7,175 nucleotides of DNA from CAYPHJ01 sp964410485 (GCA_964410485.1 CAYPHJ010000161.1:1-7175), one strand, 5' to 3'. Shown: positions 1-5,677, numbered from the stretch's first letter. The notes: generated by a model not told the origin, from the letters alone. Translations and numbers: made by a program.

Positions 1-2
1 GG

Positions 3-17
3 TTTCACACTGTGAAA
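3..17. other. short inverted repeat at window edge, possible terminator or operator
   Basis: Seven-base arms TTTCACA and TGTGAAA flank a single central C, just beyond the stop codon of the minus-strand Rid-family gene (stop at 23-25). As RNA it would fold into a six-pair stem with a three-base loop. On the plus strand a T-run follows about nine bases later (26-30); on the minus strand the window ends before any T-tract can be judged. It may be a weak terminator, possibly shared with a gene beyond the edge, or a palindromic protein-binding site. The stem is AT-rich and short, so this is tentative. Confidence 0.25.
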
Positions 18-22
18 AACAG

Positions 23-535
23 TTATTTTTGTCTCGGCACGACCGCCCATGCCTCAATCTCAATCAGCATGTCCGGCAAATCTATGCCAACTCCGCGCAG
101 CAACGTGGCGGGCCGGGGATTGCGTCTCAAATCGGGCTCGTGCTCCTCAAAAAACTTGTACATCTCGTCACGCATGTCAAACACGTCTTCCCGTCTCTTG
201 AGAAAGTAGCGAAACATAACGATGTGCTTCAGCGTCGCGCCCATCAGCTCGAGGCTGTTCTTGATATCCTCGAGTGTCTGACGCGTTTGTTCCTTGATCC
301 CGCCGACCACCTTGCCGCGCCCCGCCCGTTCTTCATCCGGAGTCCTGCAAGGCGCGTCCTCGAACGGATCTCGGCCGGTGGATCCGGAGAGAAAAAGAAT
401 ATCTACGTCTCCTTTGGTGCGAAATCCCGTCGCCCAGTTCATCTTTTCCTTGTGGTAATGCGGCCAGAGTGTCCCCCAGTCGTACTCCACCTTCTGTTCT
501 CGTTGTGTTTGCAGCGCTTTTGAGTTTGTCGCCAT
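23..535 (-). CDS. Rid superfamily (YjgF/YER057c/UK114) protein, not canonical RidA
   Basis: A 170-residue protein. Residues about 40-168 match the Rid (YjgF/UK114) fold: an ILFLSGSTG strand near 46-54, a helix containing QTRQTLEDIKNSLELMGA (83-100) and the family-typical C-terminal IEIEAWAVV (158-166). Rid proteins are small trimeric enzymes or binding proteins of the cytoplasm; RidA itself deaminates reactive enamine/imine intermediates. Here the position of the RidA catalytic arginine (the Arg in the PARS motif) is Thr144 in RPATLL, so RidA-type deaminase activity is not expected and it fits one of the other Rid subgroups. It is longer than the usual roughly 130 residues because of an N-terminal extension of about 35 residues and an insertion near 57-75. 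The start is well fixed: AAGGAGG (542-548) lies six bases before the ATG. It is the third gene of a minus-strand cluster, 24 bases after the DUF2459 gene. The family is confident; the substrate is unknown. Confidence 0.9.
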   Translation of the reverse strand: MATNSKALQTQREQKVEYDWGTLWPHYHKEKMNWATGFRTKGDVDILFLSGSTGRDPFEDAPCRTPDEERAGRGKVVGGIKEQTRQTLEDIKNSLELMGATLKHIVMFRYFLKRREDVFDMRDEMYKFFEEHEPDLRRNPRPATLLRGVGIDLPDMLIEIEAWAVVPRQK

Positions 536-541
536 AGAGAT

Positions 542-548
542 CCTCCTT
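542..548 (-). promoter_or_regulatory. strong ribosome binding site of the Rid-family gene
   Basis: On the minus strand AAGGAGG sits six bases upstream of the ATG at 533-535. It is the best Shine-Dalgarno match in the window and decides the start of the Rid-family gene. It lies inside the 24-base spacer after the DUF2459 stop, which suggests independent, efficient re-initiation in a shared transcript. Confidence 0.75.
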
Positions 549-559
549 CTAGCTTGGTA

Positions 560-1363
560 TCATTGTCGAGTTATTGCTCGTTCGATTGAGTCGCGGCGGA
601 TGCTAATACCTGCCGCTTCCGATTTCAAGCCGTCGCGGTTTTGCAGCGTCTTGGCCTCAAACGGCCTGACGCGGCTCATCAAACCTCGGGCGGTGAAAAT
701 GAATGCCGTGTTGATTGGCATTCCGCCAAAGCTGAGCGCCTCGCCGACCCACGTATTACAGTTCCGCAGAACATGGAATCGGCCCCGCGCTGGATAAAAC
801 CCGCTCGCGGGGTGATGACCTGGTAGAGGTTGGGCGGTCGTCGTCGGAACCGCGCGCAAAAAAGTGTCGGATATGAATTGCATGATCCTGTGCAACATCT
901 GATCGTCTACCATAAGCTCGACGATCTCGTCGTAGCCGACATCGTTTATGGACCCCGTGATACCGACCAGGTAAAGCACGCTTCGGGTCGGCCAGAATGC
1001 AGCCTTTAACAGCAGCCCAAACCCAGGCTCCGCCGCCTGATAATAATCCCAATCGCCCCAGCCAACTTCTAAAAAACGCGCTCCTGGGAAATCCCTGACT
1101 TCCGGCAACACTCGCTCCGAGATATCGGATGTGCTTACGGCAATTCCCGAGTGCCAGCCGTAATTGACAACGAATATCTTTGTGAACCCGTCACCCATGC
1201 CGCCATGGCGAACACCGGCAATAGGTTGTGCGCACGCGCCGACCAACAAAGACACCGTTGCAAATATCGCGAGCTGCCCCCCAAATCGCGCAAACCCTAA
1301 GCACGCGAGATCTCTCAAGCTGCGGGCCGCTGCTCGATCACGGGGAGTCTGAGCGCCGATCAT
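560..1363 (-). CDS. DUF2459 family protein, predicted lipoprotein
   Basis: 267 residues. After a basic N-terminal stretch there is a hydrophobic segment (about 31-43, LAIFATVSLLVGA) ending in Cys44, a plausible signal-peptidase-II lipobox (VGAC), so the mature protein is probably anchored on the outside of a membrane. The mature part carries features I associate with DUF2459 (the TIGR02117 type, first noted near urease genes): NYGWHSGIAV (67-76), EVGWGDWDYYQ (99-109) and RNCNTWVGEAL (200-210). The conserved His71 and Cys202 could be catalytic, but no activity is established. The ATG overlaps the end of the upstream monooxygenase gene by 26 bases, and only a weak AGG precedes it. The 43-residue pre-Cys region is long, so a downstream non-ATG start such as a TTG near residue 16 is possible. 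It lies between the monooxygenase and the Rid gene in a likely operon. Confidence 0.82.
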   Translation of the reverse strand: MIGAQTPRDRAAARSLRDLACLGFARFGGQLAIFATVSLLVGACAQPIAGVRHGGMGDGFTKIFVVNYGWHSGIAVSTSDISERVLPEVRDFPGARFLEVGWGDWDYYQAAEPGFGLLLKAAFWPTRSVLYLVGITGSINDVGYDEIVELMVDDQMLHRIMQFISDTFLRAVPTTTAQPLPGHHPASGFYPARGRFHVLRNCNTWVGEALSFGGMPINTAFIFTARGLMSRVRPFEAKTLQNRDGLKSEAAGISIRRDSIERAITRQ

Positions 1364-2399
1364 CTCGCAACCTGGGCATGACGAGCCGACAAAAACGCTC
1401 CATTGATTTCAGGACGTAATCTTGCCGCAGCCCGCCGAAGTGAAACACCAGAGCGACGTGCGTAGCCCCAAGCGTTCCGATGATTCGCTCGAGGATACGA
1501 ACACAGGTGTCCGGTCCACCAAAGCATCCTCGATTGTCGCGAATCATCGCGTCGTAATCCAGGTGCTGAAACACTCTTTGATAGGCTTCCCCTTTGCTGC
1601 GGTCGAGACCCATCGCCTCGAACGCAAACTCGCGCCATCGGCACCAGTGCTCCAGGACTTCCGCGCGAGCGCGCGAGTCGGTCTCCGCGACATACGCAGG
1701 GTACATCACGAATACGTCTTTTTGTTCCACAGGGTGTCCACCCTCGCGCAGTGCATCGAAATACATTTCCACTCGGCTGCGCTGTAACTCGTTGGTCGCA
1801 ATCCAGGGTAAGGTCATCAGATGATGGCCGCGCCGGCCGATCATATGAAAACTCTCAGGGTCGCGATTGGCGGTGACATAGATGGGTGGATGCGGCTTCT
1901 GGAGGGGTCGGGGATATACGGTCAGTTTGGGATAGCGATAGTATTCTCCGTTCCACTCAAATTCCGCGCCGGTCCACGCGCGCACTACGACGTCCAGTGC
2001 TTCAGGCAGACGCAGCTGAGCGGTACTCCAATCGGCATTGAACGTGGCGTATTCCAGCGGATGCATGCCGCGACCGGCGCCAAAGTTCACCCGGCCATTT
2101 GAAAGCAGATCCAGCATTGCGAAGTCTTCGGCAATACGGATTGGGTGATGCATGGGAAGCAAGGTAACAGCCGTACCGAGGCGCATCCGTTTTGTGCGCT
2201 GCGCAGCTGCGGTCAGAAGCAATTGTGGATTCGGAAGCATACCACCGAAGTAGCGAAAATGGTGTTCTGTGGTCCAGAATGAATCGAACCCCAGCTCTTC
2301 AGCCGCATCGATCTGTTCAATCCAATGGGCATAAAGCTCGGGACTATCCCCATCGAATTCGGGAACGTAGGTGTTGAGAATGTAGTAACCGAATTTCAC
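1338..2399 (-). CDS. LLM-class flavin-dependent monooxygenase (bacterial luciferase-like)
   Basis: 353 residues from a GTG at 2397-2399. The protein has the luciferase-like TIM-barrel pattern: an N-terminal MKFGYYILNTYVPEFDG strand, GFDSFWTTEHHF (37-48), RMRLGTAVTLLPMHHPIRIAED (71-92), the LLSNGRVNFGAGRG turn (98-111) and a C-terminal GATHVALVFHFGG segment. Members use reduced FMN (or F420 in some subgroups) and oxygen to oxidise small molecules; the substrate here cannot be read from sequence. The reading frame stays open upstream to an ATG at 2456, but those 19 extra codons are translated from a dispersed repeat whose second copy (4795-4940) gives similar residues (FLAKRGLP in both), so they are probably not protein sequence. 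Family homology begins at the GTG. GAGGA lies about 12 bases upstream, inside the repeat, a rather long spacing. The gene heads the cluster with the DUF2459 and Rid genes. Confidence 0.9.
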   Translation of the reverse strand: MKFGYYILNTYVPEFDGDSPELYAHWIEQIDAAEELGFDSFWTTEHHFRYFGGMLPNPQLLLTAAAQRTKRMRLGTAVTLLPMHHPIRIAEDFAMLDLLSNGRVNFGAGRGMHPLEYATFNADWSTAQLRLPEALDVVVRAWTGAEFEWNGEYYRYPKLTVYPRPLQKPHPPIYVTANRDPESFHMIGRRGHHLMTLPWIATNELQRSRVEMYFDALREGGHPVEQKDVFVMYPAYVAETDSRARAEVLEHWCRWREFAFEAMGLDRSKGEAYQRVFQHLDYDAMIRDNRGCFGGPDTCVRILERIIGTLGATHVALVFHFGGLRQDYVLKSMERFCRLVMPRLRDDRRSDSP

Positions 2400-2406
2400 A
2401 GCTGCA

Positions 2407-2550
2407 GGCAGTCCTCGCTTCGCGAGGAATCTCAGATTGCAGATTTCAGATTTCAAAAAAGGCTTGAGATCTGAGATTTGTTATCCGAGATCCGAGCGCA
2501 GCAAATGCCATCGCCCGGAAGGGCATCGTTCGATACTCTGGTTCATTCTG
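2407..2550. repeat. dispersed repeat, copy A
   Basis: This stretch matches 4795-4940 in the same orientation from the common GGCAGTCCTCGC to about GTTCAYT, with scattered substitutions and two or three single-base indels. It contains a 7-pair hairpin (TCCTCGC, loop TTC, GCGAGGA at 2412-2428), a perfect 10-base inverted repeat AATCTCAGAT / ATCTGAGATT (2428-2437 and 2469-2478), and short direct repeats of the AGATTTC / GAGATC kind. It codes for nothing recognisable. It sits directly upstream of the monooxygenase start and downstream of the second SDR gene. The AGATTTCAGATTT-type core resembles intergenic repeats common in some environmental bacterial genomes, from general knowledge only. Confidence 0.85.
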
Positions 2551-2617
2551 AAGGACCCGGCCAGGTGATTGACAGGTCTATTAATAGGTCCAGGAAGTCG
2601 GCAGTGTCAACAAGAAC

Positions 2618-2959
2618 TCACCGTTGTCTTTTTGGCGCATGCTCGGAGAGCCGGCGAACCGCAGTCGCTGCGCCGATGGCCCCGGCGGTGTACACCAGGG
2701 TTTTGAGCGGGTGAAGATAAGCGGCGGTGAACAGGCTTGTCTTGGTTACGTATCCCTGATACCCGCCACTGACTTCCCCTTCAGGCGCCGGCGGCCGATA
2801 CAAGGAGTCGTCCACCTTGTTCGGTTCTCCTTGGGCGCGCTGCAGGGTAAATCCGAACCGTCGCAGGAGCCTATCGCTCAGGCGCGGCATCAGCTTTTCC
2901 ATCCAGATCAAACCCACCCCACCCAGACCTCCGACAATGACATCGCGGTGATAGCGTTC
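2618..2959 (-). CDS. SDR-family oxidoreductase, C-terminal part only (cut by assembly gap)
   Basis: The last 113 residues of a short-chain dehydrogenase of the type with a long C-terminal extension. Visible are HRDVIVGGLGG, then MPRLSDRLLRRFGF, then VSGGYQGYVTKTSLFTAAYLHPLKT and a hydrophobic segment VYTAGAIGAATAV near the end, which could be a membrane-associating helix. In family members this follows a Rossmann NAD(P)-binding domain with the YxxxK active site; that domain, roughly 210-230 residues, would lie to the right, inside or beyond the N gap. Family identity rests on the C-terminal extension alone, so the reaction is unknown. The frame appears intact to the TGA. It is a paralogue of the remnant at 3060-3417 (shared pattern IGG/VGG, P-LTD/LSD, SLYT/SLFT-A-HPL). 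Confidence 0.72.
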   Translation of the reverse strand, partial: ERYHRDVIVGGLGGVGLIWMEKLMPRLSDRLLRRFGFTLQRAQGEPNKVDDSLYRPPAPEGEVSGGYQGYVTKTSLFTAAYLHPLKTLVYTAGAIGAATAVRRLSEHAPKRQR

Positions 2960-3059
2960 NNNNNNNNNNNNNNNNNNNNNNNNNNNNNNNNNNNNNNNNN
3001 NNNNNNNNNNNNNNNNNNNNNNNNNNNNNNNNNNNNNNNNNNNNNNNNNNNNNNNNNNN
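2960..3059. other. assembly gap (100 Ns)
   Basis: Exactly 100 undetermined bases, the conventional placeholder for a gap of unknown size. The flanking coding fragments cannot be joined: to the right the first SDR tail runs into the gap at its HPL motif, to the left the second SDR emerges about 75 residues earlier in the family alignment. A full second SDR needs at least about 650 bases more, so the true gap is probably longer than drawn. Confidence 0.95.
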
Positions 3060-3417
3060 AGGATAGCGGTTGTGATCAAAGGATGCATGACCGCCGAGGT
3101 GTACAGGCTCGATTGCGCTACATAGAAATTTTGATCGCCTCTCTCCCGGGGAGGATGGCGGGGAATCGAGTGCAGAATGTCATCTGTGCGCCGTTCGCCG
3201 GGCGTTTTTGCGCCCGAAACATGACGTGGCGCATGATGAAATCAGTGAGCACGGGGAAGTAATGCTCGCCAATTTCAGCCGCCTTCGCCGCGCCGCCGAT
3301 CACCATCGATCGGCGCGGGTGTTCGGCGCAAAAGAGAATCGCTTTAGCAGCGATCTCAGGATCGTACAGGGGGAACGGGAGGCGCGCCCGCTCCTCCATC
3401 AGATTCATCGAATGCAT
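3060..3417 (-). pseudogene. SDR-family oxidoreductase remnant, N-truncated and frameshifted
   Basis: From the ATG at 3415-3417 the protein reads the SDR C-terminal extension: LPFPLYDPEIAAKAILFCAEHPRR, then MVIGGAAKA, FPVLTDFIMRHVMFRAQK. The frame then runs out of homology and stops at 3118-3120. Shifting frame at the five-A run (plus-strand T-run 3205-3209) restores family sequence: GERRTDD, RERGDQNFYVAQSSLYTSAVMHPLITTAI, continuing to the gap. One extra A would repair it, so this is either a genuine frameshift or a homopolymer error. The N-terminal Rossmann domain and the YxxxK catalytic site are absent; the bases to the right of 3417 show no SDR sequence in any minus-strand frame and instead hold a TTTGCGCCTTTGCG run and a palindromic element. 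The fragment is therefore probably non-functional. Confidence 0.75.
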
Positions 3418-3464
3418 AAATCCCTTTGCGCCTTTGCGTCTCTTATGAAAATGTGACTACACGC

Positions 3465-3519
3465 AAATCCCCCGGTCCTGCGGCCGGCCCCCTTTGCCAA
3501 AGGGGGCTACAGGGGATTT
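3465..3519. repeat. nested palindromic element (REP/MITE-like)
   Basis: Two nested inverted repeats: outer arms AAATCCCC (3465-3472) and GGGGATTT (3512-3519), inner arms GCCCCCTTT (3487-3495) and AAAGGGGGC (3499-3507) around a GCC loop. The C-rich/G-rich arms flanked by ATTT resemble small palindromic repeats scattered in many bacterial genomes; this is a resemblance from general knowledge, as only one copy is in the window. It sits about 50 bases beyond the point where the SDR remnant loses homology, and downstream (minus strand) of the bactofilin/zinc-ribbon pair, where it could also stop transcription. Confidence 0.7.
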
Positions 3520-3615
3520 ATCGGCACGATACGAACCACTGCGGGCTCATTTTCATCCGCTGTGTTGTACCTTTGATAATGAATTACTTTGCGGGAGAGA
3601 TTCCGAGGTTTGATT

Positions 3616-3628
3616 GCGGCTTCGCCGC
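3616..3628. terminator. small GC hairpin downstream of bactofilin/zinc-ribbon pair
   Basis: GCGGC and GCCGC arms with a TTC loop, about 70 bases past the zinc-ribbon stop on the minus strand. There is no clear T-tract after it on either strand, so intrinsic termination is doubtful. The rest of 3520-3695 shows no other recognisable feature. Confidence 0.22.
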
Positions 3629-3695
3629 TCTAGGTTGACTGCCGCCTATCCGCGAATCGAGGGGAATACGAGTGCGGTGAGATAATGATGGTTGT

Positions 3696-4049
3696 TCACG
3701 TTTGAGGCGGCGCGGGCGAGGAAACTTCCACTCGAACTGAGAAAATCCGTTTTTCTTCCTGGCGGAACGCGCCCACCCCGACAGTTTGCCGCGAAATCAA
3801 CTTTCCCGTTTGGTCATGAACCTCCAGGAGGATGGAGTACTCCACGGGCTCTCCATCCCCGGGATGATCGATCGTCCCCTCAACAAGAAGCGGGCAGACA
3901 GTAGGACTGACGGGCGCACTGGCGCCCGTAGAAGCGAATCGAAGGACGTGTTGACAGATCGGACAGGTTACCGAGCTCTTTAAAATCGTTGCCTTGCAAT
4001 GCGGGCAAGTTCGCGACTCGCCCGCGACTGACACGTGGCTCGCTTTCAT
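3696..4049 (-). CDS. small zinc-ribbon protein coupled to bactofilin
   Basis: 117 residues. The N-terminal part carries two cysteine knuckles, CPHC (15-18) and CPIC (29-32), spaced as in a zinc ribbon that binds one zinc. After a proline/serine-rich linker (about 40-52) comes a domain of alternating hydrophobic strands (LLVEGTIDHPGDGEPVEYSILLEVHDQTGK, about 54-83, and RIFSVRVEV near 101-109) that looks like a small beta-sandwich. There is no signal peptide or membrane segment, so it is probably cytoplasmic. Its ATG overlaps the bactofilin TGA in an ATGA, implying translational coupling and a shared role, perhaps as a partner or adaptor of the bactofilin filament. I recall similar small zinc-ribbon proteins next to bactofilins in other bacteria, but no function is established. 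Confidence 0.82.
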   Translation of the reverse strand: MKASHVSVAGESRTCPHCKATILKSSVTCPICQHVLRFASTGASAPVSPTVCPLLVEGTIDHPGDGEPVEYSILLEVHDQTGKLISRQTVGVGAFRQEEKRIFSVRVEVSSPAPPQT

Positions 4050-4540
4050 ACGGCAGAGCCGTTTTTCCCGCTGTCATGGGAGCGAATCGTTGCGACCTTG
4101 GCGCTCTCACCGTCATTCCAGCCAAACTCGACGTTGCCGCGCATTCGCGCTCCCGGGGCCACCGTAAGAGTCTTTGCCTTGAGGTCCCCGATCACCTGCC
4201 CCGCCTCCATAAGCTTGATATGAGCGCTGGCAAGAACGTTTCCTTCCAAGTGACCCTCGATGACAACCGTCTCGGCATTGATCTTTGCGGTAAGATGAGC
4301 GCCCTTTTCGATAATCAAGTCCCCACCGATATGAATATCGCCCTTGAACTTGCCGGCCATCCGGATGTTGCCGTCTCCTTCGATTTTTCCCTCGATGGTG
4401 ACCCCGGCGCCGAAAACCGACTCGTGGCGACTGATCGATACCGGTTCCCTGCGATGACTGATGGGAGTCACCTGGGCCGGTTCCTCCAGTAGCGGTCTTT
4501 CACTTTGCTCGTTAGCTGGCATCTCTTTCCATAAGGCCAT
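4046..4540 (-). CDS. bactofilin (polymer-forming cytoskeletal protein)
   Basis: 164 residues from the ATG at 4538-4540, preceded by GGAGG (4546-4550) at five bases. The frame is open to an ATG at 4618, but that start lacks such a site and the added 26 residues look non-protein. A short charged, disordered N-terminus leads into the bactofilin (DUF583) right-handed beta-helix: repeated strands such as SVFGAGVTIEGKIEGDGNIRMAG, GDIHIGGDLIIEKGAHLTAKI, ETVVIEGHLEGNV, HIKLMEAGQVIGDLKAKTLTVAPGARMRGNV. The tail (about the last 25 residues) is hydrophilic. Bactofilins polymerise without nucleotides into filaments on the inner face of the membrane and organise cell-wall enzymes, stalks or chromosome segregation. 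Length is normal for the family. The first gene of a two-gene unit; its stop overlaps the start of the zinc-ribbon gene by four bases. Confidence 0.94.
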   Translation of the reverse strand: MALWKEMPANEQSERPLLEEPAQVTPISHRREPVSISRHESVFGAGVTIEGKIEGDGNIRMAGKFKGDIHIGGDLIIEKGAHLTAKINAETVVIEGHLEGNVLASAHIKLMEAGQVIGDLKAKTLTVAPGARMRGNVEFGWNDGESAKVATIRSHDSGKNGSAV

Positions 4541-4545
4541 AGAAA

Positions 4546-4550
4546 CCTCC
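4546..4550 (-). promoter_or_regulatory. ribosome binding site of bactofilin
   Basis: GGAGG on the minus strand, five bases before the ATG at 4538-4540. It decides in favour of the 164-residue bactofilin over the 190-residue reading from 4618. Confidence 0.75.
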
Positions 4551-4712
4551 ACTCGTTTGGATTGTCTGTCGCGAATGATTTTGCCTTGAGAACAGGACCG
4601 AAAGACATGACAAAACATCGCAAAGCCGGTGCCAGCATCAGCCTGCCGATTTGCCTCATTGTGAAACGGAGACCAAGCTTAGAAACGAGTCAGTGCTGTT
4701 CAAAAATGTCTC

Positions 4713-4794
4713 TTAGGGGCTAAACTTGTACGCAAAACGCAGCAGATATTCGCCCGGATCGTGACACACTGTAATCGAACGATGGGTCCTGAGG
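4713..4794 (-). pseudogene. possible 3' end of an outer-membrane beta-barrel gene, cut by repeat
   Basis: Immediately beyond repeat copy B, one minus-strand frame reads a short tail ITVCHDPGEYLLRFAYKFSP and stops at TAA (4713-4715). The alternating hydrophobic pattern ending YLLRFAYKF resembles the last strand of an outer-membrane beta-barrel. The frame upstream is repeat sequence, so if real this is only a remnant. The fragment is about 26 residues and chance is a serious alternative. The rest of 4541-4794 shows no other gene. Confidence 0.18.
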
Positions 4795-4940
4795 GGCAGT
4801 CCTCGCTTCGCGAGGAATCTCAAATCCCAGATTTCAGATTTCAAAAAGGGCCTTGAGATGTGAGATTTGTTATCTGAGATCTGAGCGCAGCGAATGTCAT
4901 CGGCCTGGCAGGGCTCATCGTTCGATGCGACTCGTTCACT
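4795..4940. repeat. dispersed repeat, copy B
   Basis: Second copy of the repeat at 2407-2550, in the same orientation about 2.39 kb away. The first 34 bases or so are nearly identical, including the TCCTCGC-TTC-GCGAGGA hairpin (4800-4816). The later part keeps ATTTCAGATTTCAAAAA, GTGAGATTTGTTATC and GAGCGCAGC with substitutions. The internal inverted repeat is imperfect here (AATCTCAAAT against ATGTGAGATT, one mismatch). It fills the space between the FGE-like gene stop (4976) and the bactofilin upstream region. Confidence 0.85.
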
Positions 4941-4975
4941 GGGATAATCCGGGTTAGCTCTCAAGCGTTCCCGAA

Positions 4976-5677
4976 CTACTCGAGCGTAAGCGCCAGGCGA
5001 AAGCCATAATCCGAGTACTTGAAACCAGGCGGCAGCGAGCTCCTGGCGCCACAGCGGCTGAATTTGATCCGGTGCCGCCAAGAGCCTCCGCGGGACGCCC
5101 GGCGCTGTCCGTGCGAAGGCCCGGTCGGATTTCTCCCTGGCGACACGTGATAATACGCCGCATCGTAATAGTCGCTACACCATTCGTGAACCCCTTCACT
5201 CATATCATGGAGGCCGAAATCATTTGGCGGGTTGGCGCCGACTCGTTGCGGGCCGCCAGTTTTGGCGTCATAACCCGCGTATGGGCGATTCCATGGATGC
5301 TCATCGCCCCATGGATACAGCGCATCCTTCCTTCCACCGCGCGCGCCGCGCTCGCGCTCGGCCTCGGTGGGGAGGCGAAATTTTTTGCCGATCCGGTCGC
5401 TTAGCCAAACACAATACGCCACTGCATCATACCAACTCACGCCAACCACCGGTTGGTCAGGATCTGAAAAGACGGGATCCGTCCAGAAGGGCGGAGCGGC
5501 AGTTTGGCTTGCTTGGACGAAGACTCTGTACTCCCGGTTGGTGACCGCAAATCGACCCAACGCAAAGCTATCGAGCCATACGCGGTGGCGAGGCATCTCG
5601 TTCTCCGGTCCGTTTGCGGATCCCATCCAGAAAAAACCTTCGGGAATAGGGACCATGTCGGGAGCCGGTGTATGCAT
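4976..5677 (-). CDS. FGE-sulfatase domain protein (formylglycine-generating enzyme-like)
   Basis: 233 residues covering one complete SUMF1/FGE-sulfatase domain: MVPIPEGFFWMGS (8-20), the ALGRFAVTNREYRVFV segment (39-54), VVGVSWYDAVAYCVWLS (77-93), RLPTEAERERGARGG (101-115, usually RLPTEAEWEYAARGG), YPWGDE (121-126), FGLHDMSEGVHEWCSD (154-169, usually GNVWEWCSD), SRGGSW (195-200) and YGFRLAL (224-230). No signal peptide. True FGEs oxidise a sulfatase cysteine using a copper-bound cysteine pair in the segment after RGGS; here that segment reads RHRIKFSRCGAR and lacks the CxxxxC pair, and no sulfatase gene is in view, so sulfatase activation is unlikely. Many proteins of this fold have other roles. 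The ATG at 5675-5677 has only a weak GAAAG upstream; Met8 is a possible alternative start. It appears to be a single-gene unit. Confidence 0.88.
   Translation of the reverse strand: MHTPAPDMVPIPEGFFWMGSANGPENEMPRHRVWLDSFALGRFAVTNREYRVFVQASQTAAPPFWTDPVFSDPDQPVVGVSWYDAVAYCVWLSDRIGKKFRLPTEAERERGARGGRKDALYPWGDEHPWNRPYAGYDAKTGGPQRVGANPPNDFGLHDMSEGVHEWCSDYYDAAYYHVSPGRNPTGPSHGQRRASRGGSWRHRIKFSRCGARSSLPPGFKYSDYGFRLALTLE

Noticed and set aside
29..523. Long plus-strand open frame opposite the Rid gene
   Set aside because: It is antisense to a clear family member with a strong ribosome site and shows no protein-family pattern.
2618..3088. A single continuous reading frame across the N gap
   Set aside because: The gap length is a placeholder, and the residues on each side align to different places of the SDR tail, so they belong to two genes.
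3989..4492. 167-codon plus-strand open frame opposite bactofilin
   Set aside because: It mirrors the bactofilin repeats; no ribosome site or recognisable domain.
4713..5081. 122-codon minus-strand open frame from within the FGE-like gene through repeat copy B
   Set aside because: The first part is an out-of-frame reading of the FGE-like gene and the middle is the repeat; only the last residues are noted separately as a possible remnant.
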